DNA of 64,000 nt from contig PGYV01000003.1 of NCBI GenBank assembly GCA_002839855.1, forward strand, positions 1 to 64,000. The letters run 5' to 3'. Position numbers and translations under genes: made by a program. Origin of the DNA: Candidatus Goldiibacteriota bacterium HGW-Goldbacteria-1 (GTDB lineage Bacteria; Oederibacteriota; PGYV01). The notes below the pieces were generated by a model, which saw only the letters and a list, made by a program, of their open reading frames with translations, had not been told where the DNA came from and did no database searches. This document shows, piece after piece, positions 26,774 through 34,661 of the stretch (position 1 is the stretch's first letter; each line of letters opens with the position of its first letter).

Positions 26774-27372
26774 GGGATAAAGGTTTGTATTTATTTGTTT
26801 GGTTTTAATCTTTGGTAGACGCGGGTCTTAATACCGCGCTTATTACAGATTCTGCGCGGTATTATCCCGCGGCTCTTGATTTGGAATTGTTGTTGCTTCT
26901 GACCCTCCGACCATAGCGACTTACCGGGGTTGGATATATTTTTTCAGCACGCGCCGCAAATTGGTATTCTTGCATCCAAATAAACTTGAAATCCACACTG
27001 CGTTAACGTCATTGGCAATCGCGGTCTTGCGGCACATCCGAATTTGCCGGCGTTGCATTAAACCGCCCCTGCCGGATACATGCTATACTTGGGCGGCACG
27101 CACTGAAAAAACACCCCCAACCCCTGTAAGGTATTCATCTAATTTTCGAATCTCGAATTTTCGATGTTTTTTATCGTCGTTACATCCGTCCTTCCGTGCA
27201 TCTGTCCCTCGTTTTTTATTTTGTGTAACCCGTTTTGTCTAAAACTCAAAAAAAAAGCAAAAACTTGAAAAATCATCATTTATAATTCTAGACAAATTTA
27301 CATGAACGTGTAAAAAAGTCTGGACAAATTTATATGTTTATGTAAAAATGTCCATAGATACAGGAGGTTACT
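26774..27372. other. Intergenic region with nested palindrome and tandem operator-like repeats
   Basis: No convincing gene is present. A 93-codon frame at 26961-27242 is arginine/cysteine-rich and crosses a repeat. From left to right: a nested palindrome at 26821-26871 (GCGGG...CCCGC outside, ATACCGCGC/GCGCGGTAT inside), two GTCCCTC-type repeats (26898-26914 and 27186-27211), an AT-rich CTAATTTTCGAATC motif at 27138-27165, a possible -10 TATAAT at 27281-27286, and the 32-bp tandem repeat at 27288-27351. Confidence 0.65.
27288..27351 (+). promoter_or_regulatory. Two tandem 32-bp repeats, candidate operator of the DUF4143 ATPase gene
   Basis: Units at 27288-27319 and 27320-27351 share CTxGACAAATTTAxATG and end in GTAAAAAxGT. 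Each contains an imperfect dyad TTACATG-AA-CGTGTAA or its variant. They start just after a TATAAT (27281-27286) and end 22 bp before the start codon, so a bound protein would block transcription. Confidence 0.6.
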
Positions 27373-28593
27373 ATGATAAAGCGTTTTCTTGAAGAAGTAG
27401 TGTTTTTACCGCAGTTTGGCAGGCAGATGCGGTTTATAGCCGGGCCAAGGCAGTGTGGGAAGACTACGATAGCCGTCAATAAACTTAAAGAAGAGGGAAA
27501 TGAATCATTATATTATAATTGGGACAGGCAGCAGATAAGAAAACGGTATAGAACAGAAGCGGATATTCTGGAAACAGACCTTGCCGGACGGAGCGGGAAG
27601 GGGAAAGTATGGGTGTGTTTTGATGAAATACATAAAATGCCAAAATGGAAAAATATTCTTAAGGATGTTTTTGACACGCACGAAGATAAAGTGAATTTCA
27701 TTGTTACGGGAAGCGCCCGGCTTGATGTCATGCGCAAAGCGGGAGACAGCCTGCTTGGGCGTTATTTTATGTTCAGGCTTAACCCCCTTATGATAACAGA
27801 AGTTTTGGGGAGAAAAATACAGCACATTATGCCTGAAAATAAACCCGCGGATTATGTGGATAAATTGCTGTCAAATACAAAGCAGGAAACAGGAATTATG
27901 GATGATTTTTTATCTCTTAGCGCTTTTCCTGAACCGCTTTTATCAGGAAACCGCGTGGCGGCAGCCAAATGGCATGATAATTATTTTGAAAAGGTGACAA
28001 AGGAAGAACTTAGAGATGTTTCGGCGATAAGAAACCTTGAGTGGGTTATTAATCTGTTATATATGCTGCCGTCAAGAATAGGCTCGCCGCTTTCTCTTGA
28101 ATCTTTAAGGCAGGATCTTGAAGTGAACCACGCTACAGTAAAAAATTATATGAATTATCTTACGCTAACATACGCTGTATTTCAGCTGCAGCCTTTTTAT
28201 GAAAATATAAAGAAATCCATAAAAAAAGAAAAGAAAGCCTATTTTCACAATTATTTTTTGGTTGATAATGAAGCCGCAAGATTTGAAAATTTTATTGCGC
28301 TGGAACTTAAGGCAAGAATAGATTTATGGAACGATGCTACTGCAGATAAATACGGGCTTTTTTATTTAAGAACAAGGGATAAAAAGGAAACCGACTTTTT
28401 AATAACAAAAAATAAAAAGCCATATGTTATGTTTGAAGCTAAACTTTCTGACACTGCGATTGAAGCGCATCATAGGGCAAATTCGGCAGCGCTTGGAAAC
28501 ATTCCTTTTGTTCAGCTTGTGAAACAAAAGGGTGTATTAAGGGCAGACGGAAAAAATTTTTACTGCGTATCTGCCGCCAGGTTTTTGGGATAG
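27373..28593 (+). CDS. AAA+ ATPase with C-terminal DUF4143-type nuclease-like domain
   Basis: The 406-residue protein has Walker A GPRQCGKTT at about residues 24-32, Walker B VWVCFDEIHK at 78-87, and the sensor-like VTGSARLDV. These are typical of the ATPase family that carries DUF4143. The C-terminal part has ETDFLITKNK followed by MFEAKLSD, a PD-(D/E)XK-like arrangement. Members are common in accessory regions and their function is unproven. CAGGAGG precedes ATG 27373. The 32-bp tandem repeats upstream suggest autoregulation. Confidence 0.82.
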   Translation: MIKRFLEEVVFLPQFGRQMRFIAGPRQCGKTTIAVNKLKEEGNESLYYNWDRQQIRKRYRTEADILETDLAGRSGKGKVWVCFDEIHKMPKWKNILKDVFDTHEDKVNFIVTGSARLDVMRKAGDSLLGRYFMFRLNPLMITEVLGRKIQHIMPENKPADYVDKLLSNTKQETGIMDDFLSLSAFPEPLLSGNRVAAAKWHDNYFEKVTKEELRDVSAIRNLEWVINLLYMLPSRIGSPLSLESLRQDLEVNHATVKNYMNYLTLTYAVFQLQPFYENIKKSIKKEKKAYFHNYFLVDNEAARFENFIALELKARIDLWNDATADKYGLFYLRTRDKKETDFLITKNKKPYVMFEAKLSDTAIEAHHRANSAALGNIPFVQLVKQKGVLRADGKNFYCVSAARFLG

Positions 28594-28886
28594 TAGTAAG
28601 GGGCGCGGGTCTTTCCCGGCACTATGGCGGAGACGGCAGCCCGCGGCAGTTATTTTGTCTTAGACTTGTAGGGGCGGCGCTCCCGCGCTGTCCGGCTTTT
28701 TTGTTTTTGTATTTGTTGTCCTTTTGACCTTTGTTTTTATTTCTGTCCCTCTGTGCATCTGTCCCTCGGCCTTACTTCCGTCCCTTGATTTCTTATTTAA
28801 ATCTTTCCAATCTTTAATATTTGATGTAATATAAAAAAGTCCGGGGAGTTTAAAATTTTAGTTTGGGTATGAATTAAGGAGATGTT
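28594..28886. repeat. Spacer with three dispersed palindromic repeats
   Basis: Positions 28603-28647 hold a copy of the GCGGGTCTTTAGCCCGC hairpin whose loop contains a 23-bp insertion. Positions 28673-28692 hold a GGCGGCGC/GCGCTGTC hairpin, and 28741-28768 a GTCCCTCTGTGCATC motif. AAGGAG at 28876-28881 is the ribosome binding site of the next gene. No gene was found. Confidence 0.7.
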
Positions 28887-30848
28887 TTGTATTTAAATGG
28901 GAGTGTAAACAGGGGATACAACACACAGCGATATTTACAGCAGCTTCAGGCAATGTATTACCTGTTGTTTATGGCTGTATTGCATAATATGAAGCTCCGC
29001 CTTTCATACGCCCCGGCTGATGTCAATTATACGGTTTATGAAAAATACGATGGCATAAATGAAAGCGACTTTAATTATAAGCACAACTGGGCGGCAGAAG
29101 GCTATACAAGCCAGGCAAAGGTTCCCGGCAATGCGGGGGCTTCGCTGGGTATAGAACCGCTGTTAAGCGGAACAGTCTGGTACAAGTACAGGCTTATATA
29201 TAACAGAAATTCAAGTGCAGGTTACCAGGTAAAACTTTTCTTTGGCCCGTACAATAATACAGTGGCGGATAATATGGTTACAATTGATAATCCCTTTAAT
29301 GCCCCTGGAACCTGGATATTCAGGCTTGGCAATGCGAATGTTGACAGCATGAAGATATACAGCAAAGACCTGCTTGCCACAGCCGAAGTGCCGGGTGTAA
29401 GTAAAAACGGATATGAAACCACAACAGATTATGACAGTATTCACAATATAACAAATAAGTCCTTTAAAAATCAGCTGTATATAGGTGGGACGGTATATAA
29501 CAGAAATTCATCTTACAACAGGGATTATTTCTATGACCCTGCGCGTCCGCATGCTGTGGATCACATGAATAATAACGGAAGTTTCTTCAGGCAGTATGAA
29601 TATGACGCCAATGGGAATGTGACACAGCACAATAATTACAACAGGCAGATATTATGGGATGAAGAAAACAGGATAAAACAGGTTGCAGACACTTTCCCGG
29701 GTGATGTGCATGTATCAGAAAATTATTTCTATGACCATAAAGGTGAAAGGAAGATAAAGGTTAATAATTATAATACAGGGACGCCGCAGCTTGGGGATGT
29801 GGCAATGTATGTAAATCAGTACGCGGCAATGTGGTTAAGCAATGCGAACAACATAAACACGTACACAAAGAACTATTATGTTGGAAATCAGCGCGTTGCA
29901 AGCAGAATAATGTCAGACGCCGCATGCGCAACAGGCACGGATAGTTTTGATTTTACATATTTCTATGGAACAGACCATCTTGGCTCGTCAACGTATTTGA
30001 CAAACGCTTTAGGCGATATTGTGGAGCATAACGAGTATACGCCATGGGGTGAAATATGGCAGACCGAAGACAGTATGCCGGTGGTATCAGTTGGGGAGCT
30101 GAACAATCCGTTTAAGTTTACGGGCAAGGAAATGGACAGGACAGGCCTGTACTATTACGGCGCCCGTTACTACGATCCACAGGTTTCGTTGTGGATGAGC
30201 CCGGACCCGATACTTGATAAGTATCTGCCAAGTGCGGGAGAAAAAGATAACAGCAAACTACCGGGAATGGGTGGGGTATTTAATTCGTTAAACCTTGGGT
30301 TGTACACTTATACACTGAATAATCCAATGATTTTTATAGATCCTGATGGGAATGTAACTATTTCTATTACAGGTGCTTCATCAGTTAATGTAGCTGCTGG
30401 GATTTCTTATAATAAAGGTTTTATATTCGGTGTAACTGATGATGGGAAATTTGAATGGGGAACTACTGAAACGGTTGCGCCGATAGGCGAAACAAACGCA
30501 GGATTATTTATGGGTTTGCGAATGGAATTTACAACTTCAAATACTATTGAAAACACTTCTGGCACTGGTTTTGACGCATTTGGGAACCTTGCATTTGGTA
30601 TCGCAGAAGCAGGTGCCGAACAAGGAATTGGTGGTATTGTAAATGATAATGGAGATGTTATTTGTGGTGACAATGGGTATATCTCTTATGCGGTTCAGGC
30701 AGGATTTAGCGCGAGTGTACTTCCTGTTGCGGGTGGTGTTGAAAAATCTTTTACGACAATAGATAAAGCTAATGAAGGTGATGGTAAAATGTTATTAAGA
30801 TATATTATTGGAGATTATAACAAACCTAATCCGGGGGTTACATATTAA
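28887..30848 (+). CDS. Truncated RHS-repeat protein with variable C-terminal domain
   Basis: The 653-residue frame has a non-RHS N-terminal part (to about 240) with a lectin-like beta domain. It then has YD-repeat sequence (FFRQYEYDANGNVTQHNNY) and the RHS core FYGTDHLGSSTYLTNALG, YTPWGEIW, YYYGARYYDPQVSLWMSPDP and NPMIFIDPDG (ending near 30350). The last 165 residues form a glycine-rich variable domain, unassigned, where toxins usually lie. A secretion signal and most repeats are missing, so it is a fragment of a larger ancestor. Around 28905-28980 the +2 frame reads FTAASGNVLPVVYG, hinting at an older frameshift. The start is TTG 28887 after AAGGAG. Confidence 0.75.
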   Translation: MYLNGSVNRGYNTQRYLQQLQAMYYLLFMAVLHNMKLRLSYAPADVNYTVYEKYDGINESDFNYKHNWAAEGYTSQAKVPGNAGASLGIEPLLSGTVWYKYRLIYNRNSSAGYQVKLFFGPYNNTVADNMVTIDNPFNAPGTWIFRLGNANVDSMKIYSKDLLATAEVPGVSKNGYETTTDYDSIHNITNKSFKNQLYIGGTVYNRNSSYNRDYFYDPARPHAVDHMNNNGSFFRQYEYDANGNVTQHNNYNRQILWDEENRIKQVADTFPGDVHVSENYFYDHKGERKIKVNNYNTGTPQLGDVAMYVNQYAAMWLSNANNINTYTKNYYVGNQRVASRIMSDAACATGTDSFDFTYFYGTDHLGSSTYLTNALGDIVEHNEYTPWGEIWQTEDSMPVVSVGELNNPFKFTGKEMDRTGLYYYGARYYDPQVSLWMSPDPILDKYLPSAGEKDNSKLPGMGGVFNSLNLGLYTYTLNNPMIFIDPDGNVTISITGASSVNVAAGISYNKGFIFGVTDDGKFEWGTTETVAPIGETNAGLFMGLRMEFTTSNTIENTSGTGFDAFGNLAFGIAEAGAEQGIGGIVNDNGDVICGDNGYISYAVQAGFSASVLPVAGGVEKSFTTIDKANEGDGKMLLRYIIGDYNKPNPGVTY

Positions 30849-31168
30849 TGGTTATAAGAATTTTAATGTACATAGAAATTGGTATTTTTATATTAATTTT
30901 TTTAGCCGTGATTAACTTTGCTTTTCAATTTATTTTTTGCGATAGTTATTTCCGAAACAATTCAAATGGTATGCGATCTTTTTTTTCTTGGAATGTAACG
31001 AAACGTATTCTTGATGCTGAAACGAATGCATCTGCGAATGATCCCTATGCTTTTAAATTAATTAGTAATTTAAAAAAATCAATTATTTTTATCTTATTAG
31101 CGATTTTTGCTTTTATAATTAATATGGTAGTGATTTTTTGGTATGCCTATAAGACAGGTCAGATGTAA
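30848..31168 (+). CDS. Small two-helix membrane protein, candidate immunity partner of the RHS protein
   Basis: The 106-residue protein has transmembrane helices at about residues 6-31 and 78-100, with a polar loop between. Its ATG overlaps the RHS stop codon (TAATG), the arrangement usual for an effector and its immunity gene. No family was recognised. It is very AT-rich, like the RHS C-terminal region. The immunity role is inferred from position alone. Confidence 0.6.
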   Translation: MVIRILMYIEIGIFILIFLAVINFAFQFIFCDSYFRNNSNGMRSFFSWNVTKRILDAETNASANDPYAFKLISNLKKSIIFILLAIFAFIINMVVIFWYAYKTGQM

Positions 31169-31321
31169 AAGTGAAAAGGTTTTTAAAAATTTATATAAGT
31201 ATAAGGGAACAAGGATGGTTATAATTGTTTTGTTATTAACCTAGTTACTGAAAGTAAAAACTAATAGATCTGTACTTGGTTGGAGAAACGTTGTTTTAAG
31301 ACTACACATTTTGGAGGGATT

Positions 31322-31696
31322 ATGAAGAGGATAATGATTATTATGGCAATAGCATTAATAACAACGGCGATATTTGCTGCATCGCCGACGCCGGTGCCGG
31401 GAAATGTGAAGACAGGCAAAACTATTAAGATGATGATAAAAGTTCCTGTTCAGATAGTGGATGGGGCTTATGTTGCGCAGGTGGGGGATGATATTAAGGC
31501 TTTAACTACAGGCGGGACATATTTATATAATGAAGAAAAGACAGAAGCTATTGTGATACTGCACGTCCCGGAAGAAGATAAGGCATCTGCAAGTTCGCTT
31601 GTTAAGGCAAGCAAGAAGGAAGTTAAAGAAAATCAGGTTAAGAATTATGATAAACAGTTTAAGGGACTTAAGAACTCATACAACGACGGTAAATAA
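31322..31696 (+). CDS. Small secreted protein of unknown function
   Basis: The 124-residue protein has a signal peptide (MKRIMIIMAIALITTAIFAA), a beta-rich middle (KMMIKVPVQIVDGAYVAQVG) and a Lys-rich C-terminus. ATG 31322 follows GGAGGG at normal spacing. The frame is open upstream to 31280 without a better site. It is not recognised. It lies within the RHS accessory segment. Confidence 0.65.
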   Translation: MKRIMIIMAIALITTAIFAASPTPVPGNVKTGKTIKMMIKVPVQIVDGAYVAQVGDDIKALTTGGTYLYNEEKTEAIVILHVPEEDKASASSLVKASKKEVKENQVKNYDKQFKGLKNSYNDGK

Positions 31697-31758
31697 GCCG
31701 TTAGAAATTATATGTGGTCATGTATATACAACTGACAAAAATTGCGGAGGATATTTAA

Positions 31759-31998
31759 ATGAGAAGGAACATATTATTCAGAGCCGTGCTTGTTATAAGC
31801 ATGTTTGTTATTTCAATTCCGGCGTATTGCGGGATGGTTTACGCGCCAAACCATATATTCAAACAATGGAATAATACCACTTTTTCCGGTGAGCCATGCG
31901 CGGTAGGGCAAGGGACTAACATTGCTTGGAATATGGGTACCGGTGGACCTACAGACGGCGGATGCGGGCAGCTTACCGCAAGAGAGGATAAGAAATAG
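31759..31998 (+). CDS. Small secreted protein fused to a copy of the RlmN C-terminus (broken gene)
   Basis: The 79-residue frame has GGAGG before ATG 31759 and a signal peptide (to about residue 24). The short mature region contains HIFKQWNNTTFSGEPCAV. It ends in DGGCGQLTAREDKK, matching the RlmN ending DAACGQLAAKEDKK. DNA similarity continues past the stop. The 5' part is probably the start of a longer exported protein cut by a recombination that joined it to the rlmN tail. Whether it is expressed is unknown. Confidence 0.6.
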   Translation: MRRNILFRAVLVISMFVISIPAYCGMVYAPNHIFKQWNNTTFSGEPCAVGQGTNIAWNMGTGGPTDGGCGQLTAREDKK

Positions 31999-32055
31999 GG
32001 GATAGTGTTTTAATTTATGTTTTTGTTCTGGTAGCCGCGTCCATTTAGGGCGCGT
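31950..32055 (+). repeat. Diverged copy of the rlmN 3' end and downstream spacer
   Basis: Positions about 31953-32055 align with about 26729-26835. Shared blocks include GAGGATAAGAAATAGGGGATA, followed by T-rich sequence, CTGGTAG or TTGGTAG, and a GC-rich palindrome. The two copies lie in direct orientation about 5.2 kb apart and are clearly diverged. They bound the ATPase-RHS segment. Confidence 0.75.
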
Positions 32056-32385
32056 GTATTTTATTTTAAATATCCACTTATACAAACAACTGCCGCACAT
32101 AATACCGAGCAATTCCATAATAGGCTCGGTATTAAAAAGGTGCGCCTACCAGTGCAAAACCGAGACCGAGCCGCTGATCTGCTGAACTTCAGAGTTGCAG
32201 CTTATCTATGGGATATGGGATAGACCTTATTTCCGTCCCTCTGACCATCTGACCCTCCGTCCCTCTGGTTTTTGCCCCTCTAACTGTCAAAAAAGTAAAA
32301 AATCTTGACTTTTAAAGCTAAAAGTGTAAAAATACTAACACGTTTATTACAAAATCAATTATTAAAATATTGAAGGAGGATTACC
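31999..32385. other. Intergenic region with palindromes and the promoter of the sugar ABC operon
   Basis: CGCGTCC/GGGCGCG (32036-32054) is a hairpin with one G-T pair. AATACCGAGC (32101-32110) pairs perfectly with GCTCGGTATT (32124-32133). A CCGAGCCGCTGATCTGC segment near 32166-32182 resembles one at 39784-39800, and GTCCCTC repeats lie at 32231-32268. TTGACT at 32305-32310 with TAAAAA at 32327-32332 (16 bp) is a possible promoter. GGAGGA precedes the next start codon. Confidence 0.6.
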
Positions 32386-33672
32386 GTGAAGAAAAAGCTT
32401 TTTGTAGTTTTTTCGTTAGTTGTTTTAGCCTCGCTTTTTGTGTTTACAGCCTGCAACAAACCCCTTGGAGGAACCAACAAAATCAGGTTCATGTATTGGG
32501 GAGATGTAACTGAAATTGAAATCATAAACCAGGCAATCGCGGAATTTGAAAAAGCAACAGGCGTTAAGGTAAGCGCGGAAAGGGCCCCTTCGGGACCGCC
32601 TTACATGGAAAAGGTATTAACACAGTTTGCGGGCGGAAGCGCGCCTGACGTGCTTTTCATAGAAGCAAACAATTTCAAGAAATTCGCGGAAAAGGGTGTT
32701 TTAGAAGACCTTACACCTTATCTTGCAAACGAAACAGCATTCAAAAAAACCGATTTTTATCCTGAAATAATCGACAGATTTACCGTGGAAAACAAGTTAT
32801 ATGTCCTTCCAAGAGATATCGCGCCTATCTGCGTTATGTATTACAACAAAGACCTTTTTAAAGCAGCGGGAGTTAAGCCCCCGACAGACAACTGGACATG
32901 GGCTGAATTTCTTGCCAAAGCAAAAGCGCTTGTAAAGAAAGACGCGCAGGGAAGGATAGTACAGTTTGGATTTGTGGATGATTGGCCTATCTGGGAATCA
33001 TGGGTATTAAGCAACGGCGGATCGCTTGTTGACAACGTAAAGAACCCCACAAAGTGCACACTTGATAAGAAAGCGGCTTATGACGCCATTCAGTTCAGGG
33101 CGGATATGATACATAAGTTTAAAGTTATGCCTTCGCCTTCCCAGATGACCGCTATGGGCGGAATGGGTTCCGGAGACATGTTCGTATCGGGAAAAGCCGG
33201 TATGTTCTACAGCGGAATATGGAAGACCCCGTCATTCAGGCAGATAAAGGATTTCAAATGGGACGTTGTTATGTTTCCTAAAGGGCCGACCGGAGTAAGG
33301 GCTTTCTCTACAGGCGGATCCGGATATGCCATCACAAACAAATCAAAAAATAAAGAAGCGGCATGGAAGCTTGTAACATATCTTGCCGGAGTAAAAGGCC
33401 AGACACAGCTTGCACAGACAGGGCTTGCACAGCCTGCCATGAAGAAAATTGCTGAATCACCGGCTTTCCTTGACGGGCAGGATCCTAAGAACAAAAAGAT
33501 TGTCCTTGCAGGCGTTAAGTATGTTAAGTTTGCTCCGCTGGTATCAGACTGGGAAGAAATCAACGTAAGCATGATTGCACCCAACTTTGATAAGATCTGG
33601 AGCGGCAAAGCAACTGCAAAAGAAATATGCCAGGAAATAGTGCCGGAAATTAATGAAAATTACTTTGAATAA
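32386..33672 (+). CDS. ABC sugar transporter, extracellular solute-binding lipoprotein
   Basis: The 428-residue family 1 binding protein has a lipoprotein signal with cysteine in VFTACNK (about residue 23). RFMYWGDVTEIEIINQAIAEFEKATG and FAGGSAPDVLFIEA are typical of the maltose/oligosaccharide-type binding fold, as are MYYNKDLFKAAG and the C-terminal AWKLVTYLAG. It delivers a sugar to the two permeases encoded next. The substrate is unknown. The start is a GTG at 32386 after GGAGGA. No ATPase is encoded in the operon, so a shared MsmX/MalK-like ATPase elsewhere is likely. Confidence 0.9.
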   Translation: MKKKLFVVFSLVVLASLFVFTACNKPLGGTNKIRFMYWGDVTEIEIINQAIAEFEKATGVKVSAERAPSGPPYMEKVLTQFAGGSAPDVLFIEANNFKKFAEKGVLEDLTPYLANETAFKKTDFYPEIIDRFTVENKLYVLPRDIAPICVMYYNKDLFKAAGVKPPTDNWTWAEFLAKAKALVKKDAQGRIVQFGFVDDWPIWESWVLSNGGSLVDNVKNPTKCTLDKKAAYDAIQFRADMIHKFKVMPSPSQMTAMGGMGSGDMFVSGKAGMFYSGIWKTPSFRQIKDFKWDVVMFPKGPTGVRAFSTGGSGYAITNKSKNKEAAWKLVTYLAGVKGQTQLAQTGLAQPAMKKIAESPAFLDGQDPKNKKIVLAGVKYVKFAPLVSDWEEINVSMIAPNFDKIWSGKATAKEICQEIVPEINENYFE

Positions 33673-33705
33673 CAGTGAACATAGAATAACCAGCGGAGGA
33701 AACTG

Positions 33706-34626
33706 ATGAGCACGAATACTGTTCCGGTACATCATAAATCAGGCTCGCATGAAGCGCTGTGGGGGTATGTTTTTATAGGCCCCTGGATTTTGGGTATGAT
33801 TCTTTTTGTTGGCGGCCCAATTATCGCGTCTTTAGTGCTTGCTTTTTGTAAGTGGGACCTTTTAACGCCGATTCAATTTGTGGGGTTTGAAAACTTCGCA
33901 CATATGTTTGGCGATAAAAAGTTCTGGATAAGTTTGGGAAACACGTTCTATTACACTTTATTCGCGGTTCCGCTTGGTATTGTGGGTTCCATCATGGTAG
34001 CCCTGTTAATGAACCAGGACTGGAAAAGCGTAAGGCTGTTAAGGACAATATATTATCTTCCTTCTGTTACTGCCGGTGTTGCGTCGGCTATTATCTGGAT
34101 GTGGCTTTTTAATCCGGATTTCGGCCTTATCAACTATGGTTTAAGTATGCTGGGAGTAAAAGGGCCTCTTTGGCTTGCTGATGAAAACTGGTCAAAACCG
34201 GCGCTTGTTGTAATGAGCCTTTGGGGTGTAGGCGGAAACATGATTATTTATCTTGCCGGCCTTCAGGGAGTGCCCAGGCAGTTATATGAAGCCGCGGAAA
34301 TTGACGGCGCGGGAATATGGCATAAGTTCAGGCACGTGACAATTCCTATGTTAACACCCGTTATTTTCTTTAACTTAATCATGAGCATAGTATGGTCGTT
34401 CCAGATATTCACGCAGGTCTATACAATGACCGGCGGGCAGGGCGGTCCGGCGGATTCCACGCTTGTGCTTGTTCTGTATATTTATCATTACGCTTTTAAA
34501 TATCATCATATGGGATACGCCTGCGCTCTTGCATGGGCGCTTTTCTTTGTCATAATGTTATTTACCTTCCTGCAGTTTAAGATTGCCGGCGGCTGGGTGC
34601 ATTATGAAGGCGAACTTAAGAAATAA
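33706..34626 (+). CDS. ABC sugar transporter permease (MalF/UgpA type)
   Basis: The 306-residue permease has six predicted membrane helices, beginning at about residues 20-45. The EAA loop EAAEIDGAGIWHKFRHVTIP (near 205-224) contacts the ATPase. GGPADSTLVLVLYIYHYAF is the usual late segment. GGAGG precedes ATG 33706. It forms a heterodimer with the next gene product. Confidence 0.92.
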   Translation: MSTNTVPVHHKSGSHEALWGYVFIGPWILGMILFVGGPIIASLVLAFCKWDLLTPIQFVGFENFAHMFGDKKFWISLGNTFYYTLFAVPLGIVGSIMVALLMNQDWKSVRLLRTIYYLPSVTAGVASAIIWMWLFNPDFGLINYGLSMLGVKGPLWLADENWSKPALVVMSLWGVGGNMIIYLAGLQGVPRQLYEAAEIDGAGIWHKFRHVTIPMLTPVIFFNLIMSIVWSFQIFTQVYTMTGGQGGPADSTLVLVLYIYHYAFKYHHMGYACALAWALFFVIMLFTFLQFKIAGGWVHYEGELKK

Positions 34627-34661
34627 AAATTATACCACTAAACCTTTGGAGGTAATGTAAT

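Noticed and set aside
26961-27242. Plus-strand frame of 93 codons after rlmN
   Set aside because: Composition is unlike the neighbours (Arg, Cys, Ser-rich), no ribosome binding site is present, and it crosses dispersed repeats.
27288-27351. Two-unit CRISPR-like repeat
   Set aside because: The units are directly adjacent with no spacer between, which fits an operator better.
26774-31998. Complete mobile element with integrase
   Set aside because: Flanking duplication is seen, but no integrase, transposase or resolvase could be recognised between the copies. Reported only as a bounded accessory segment.
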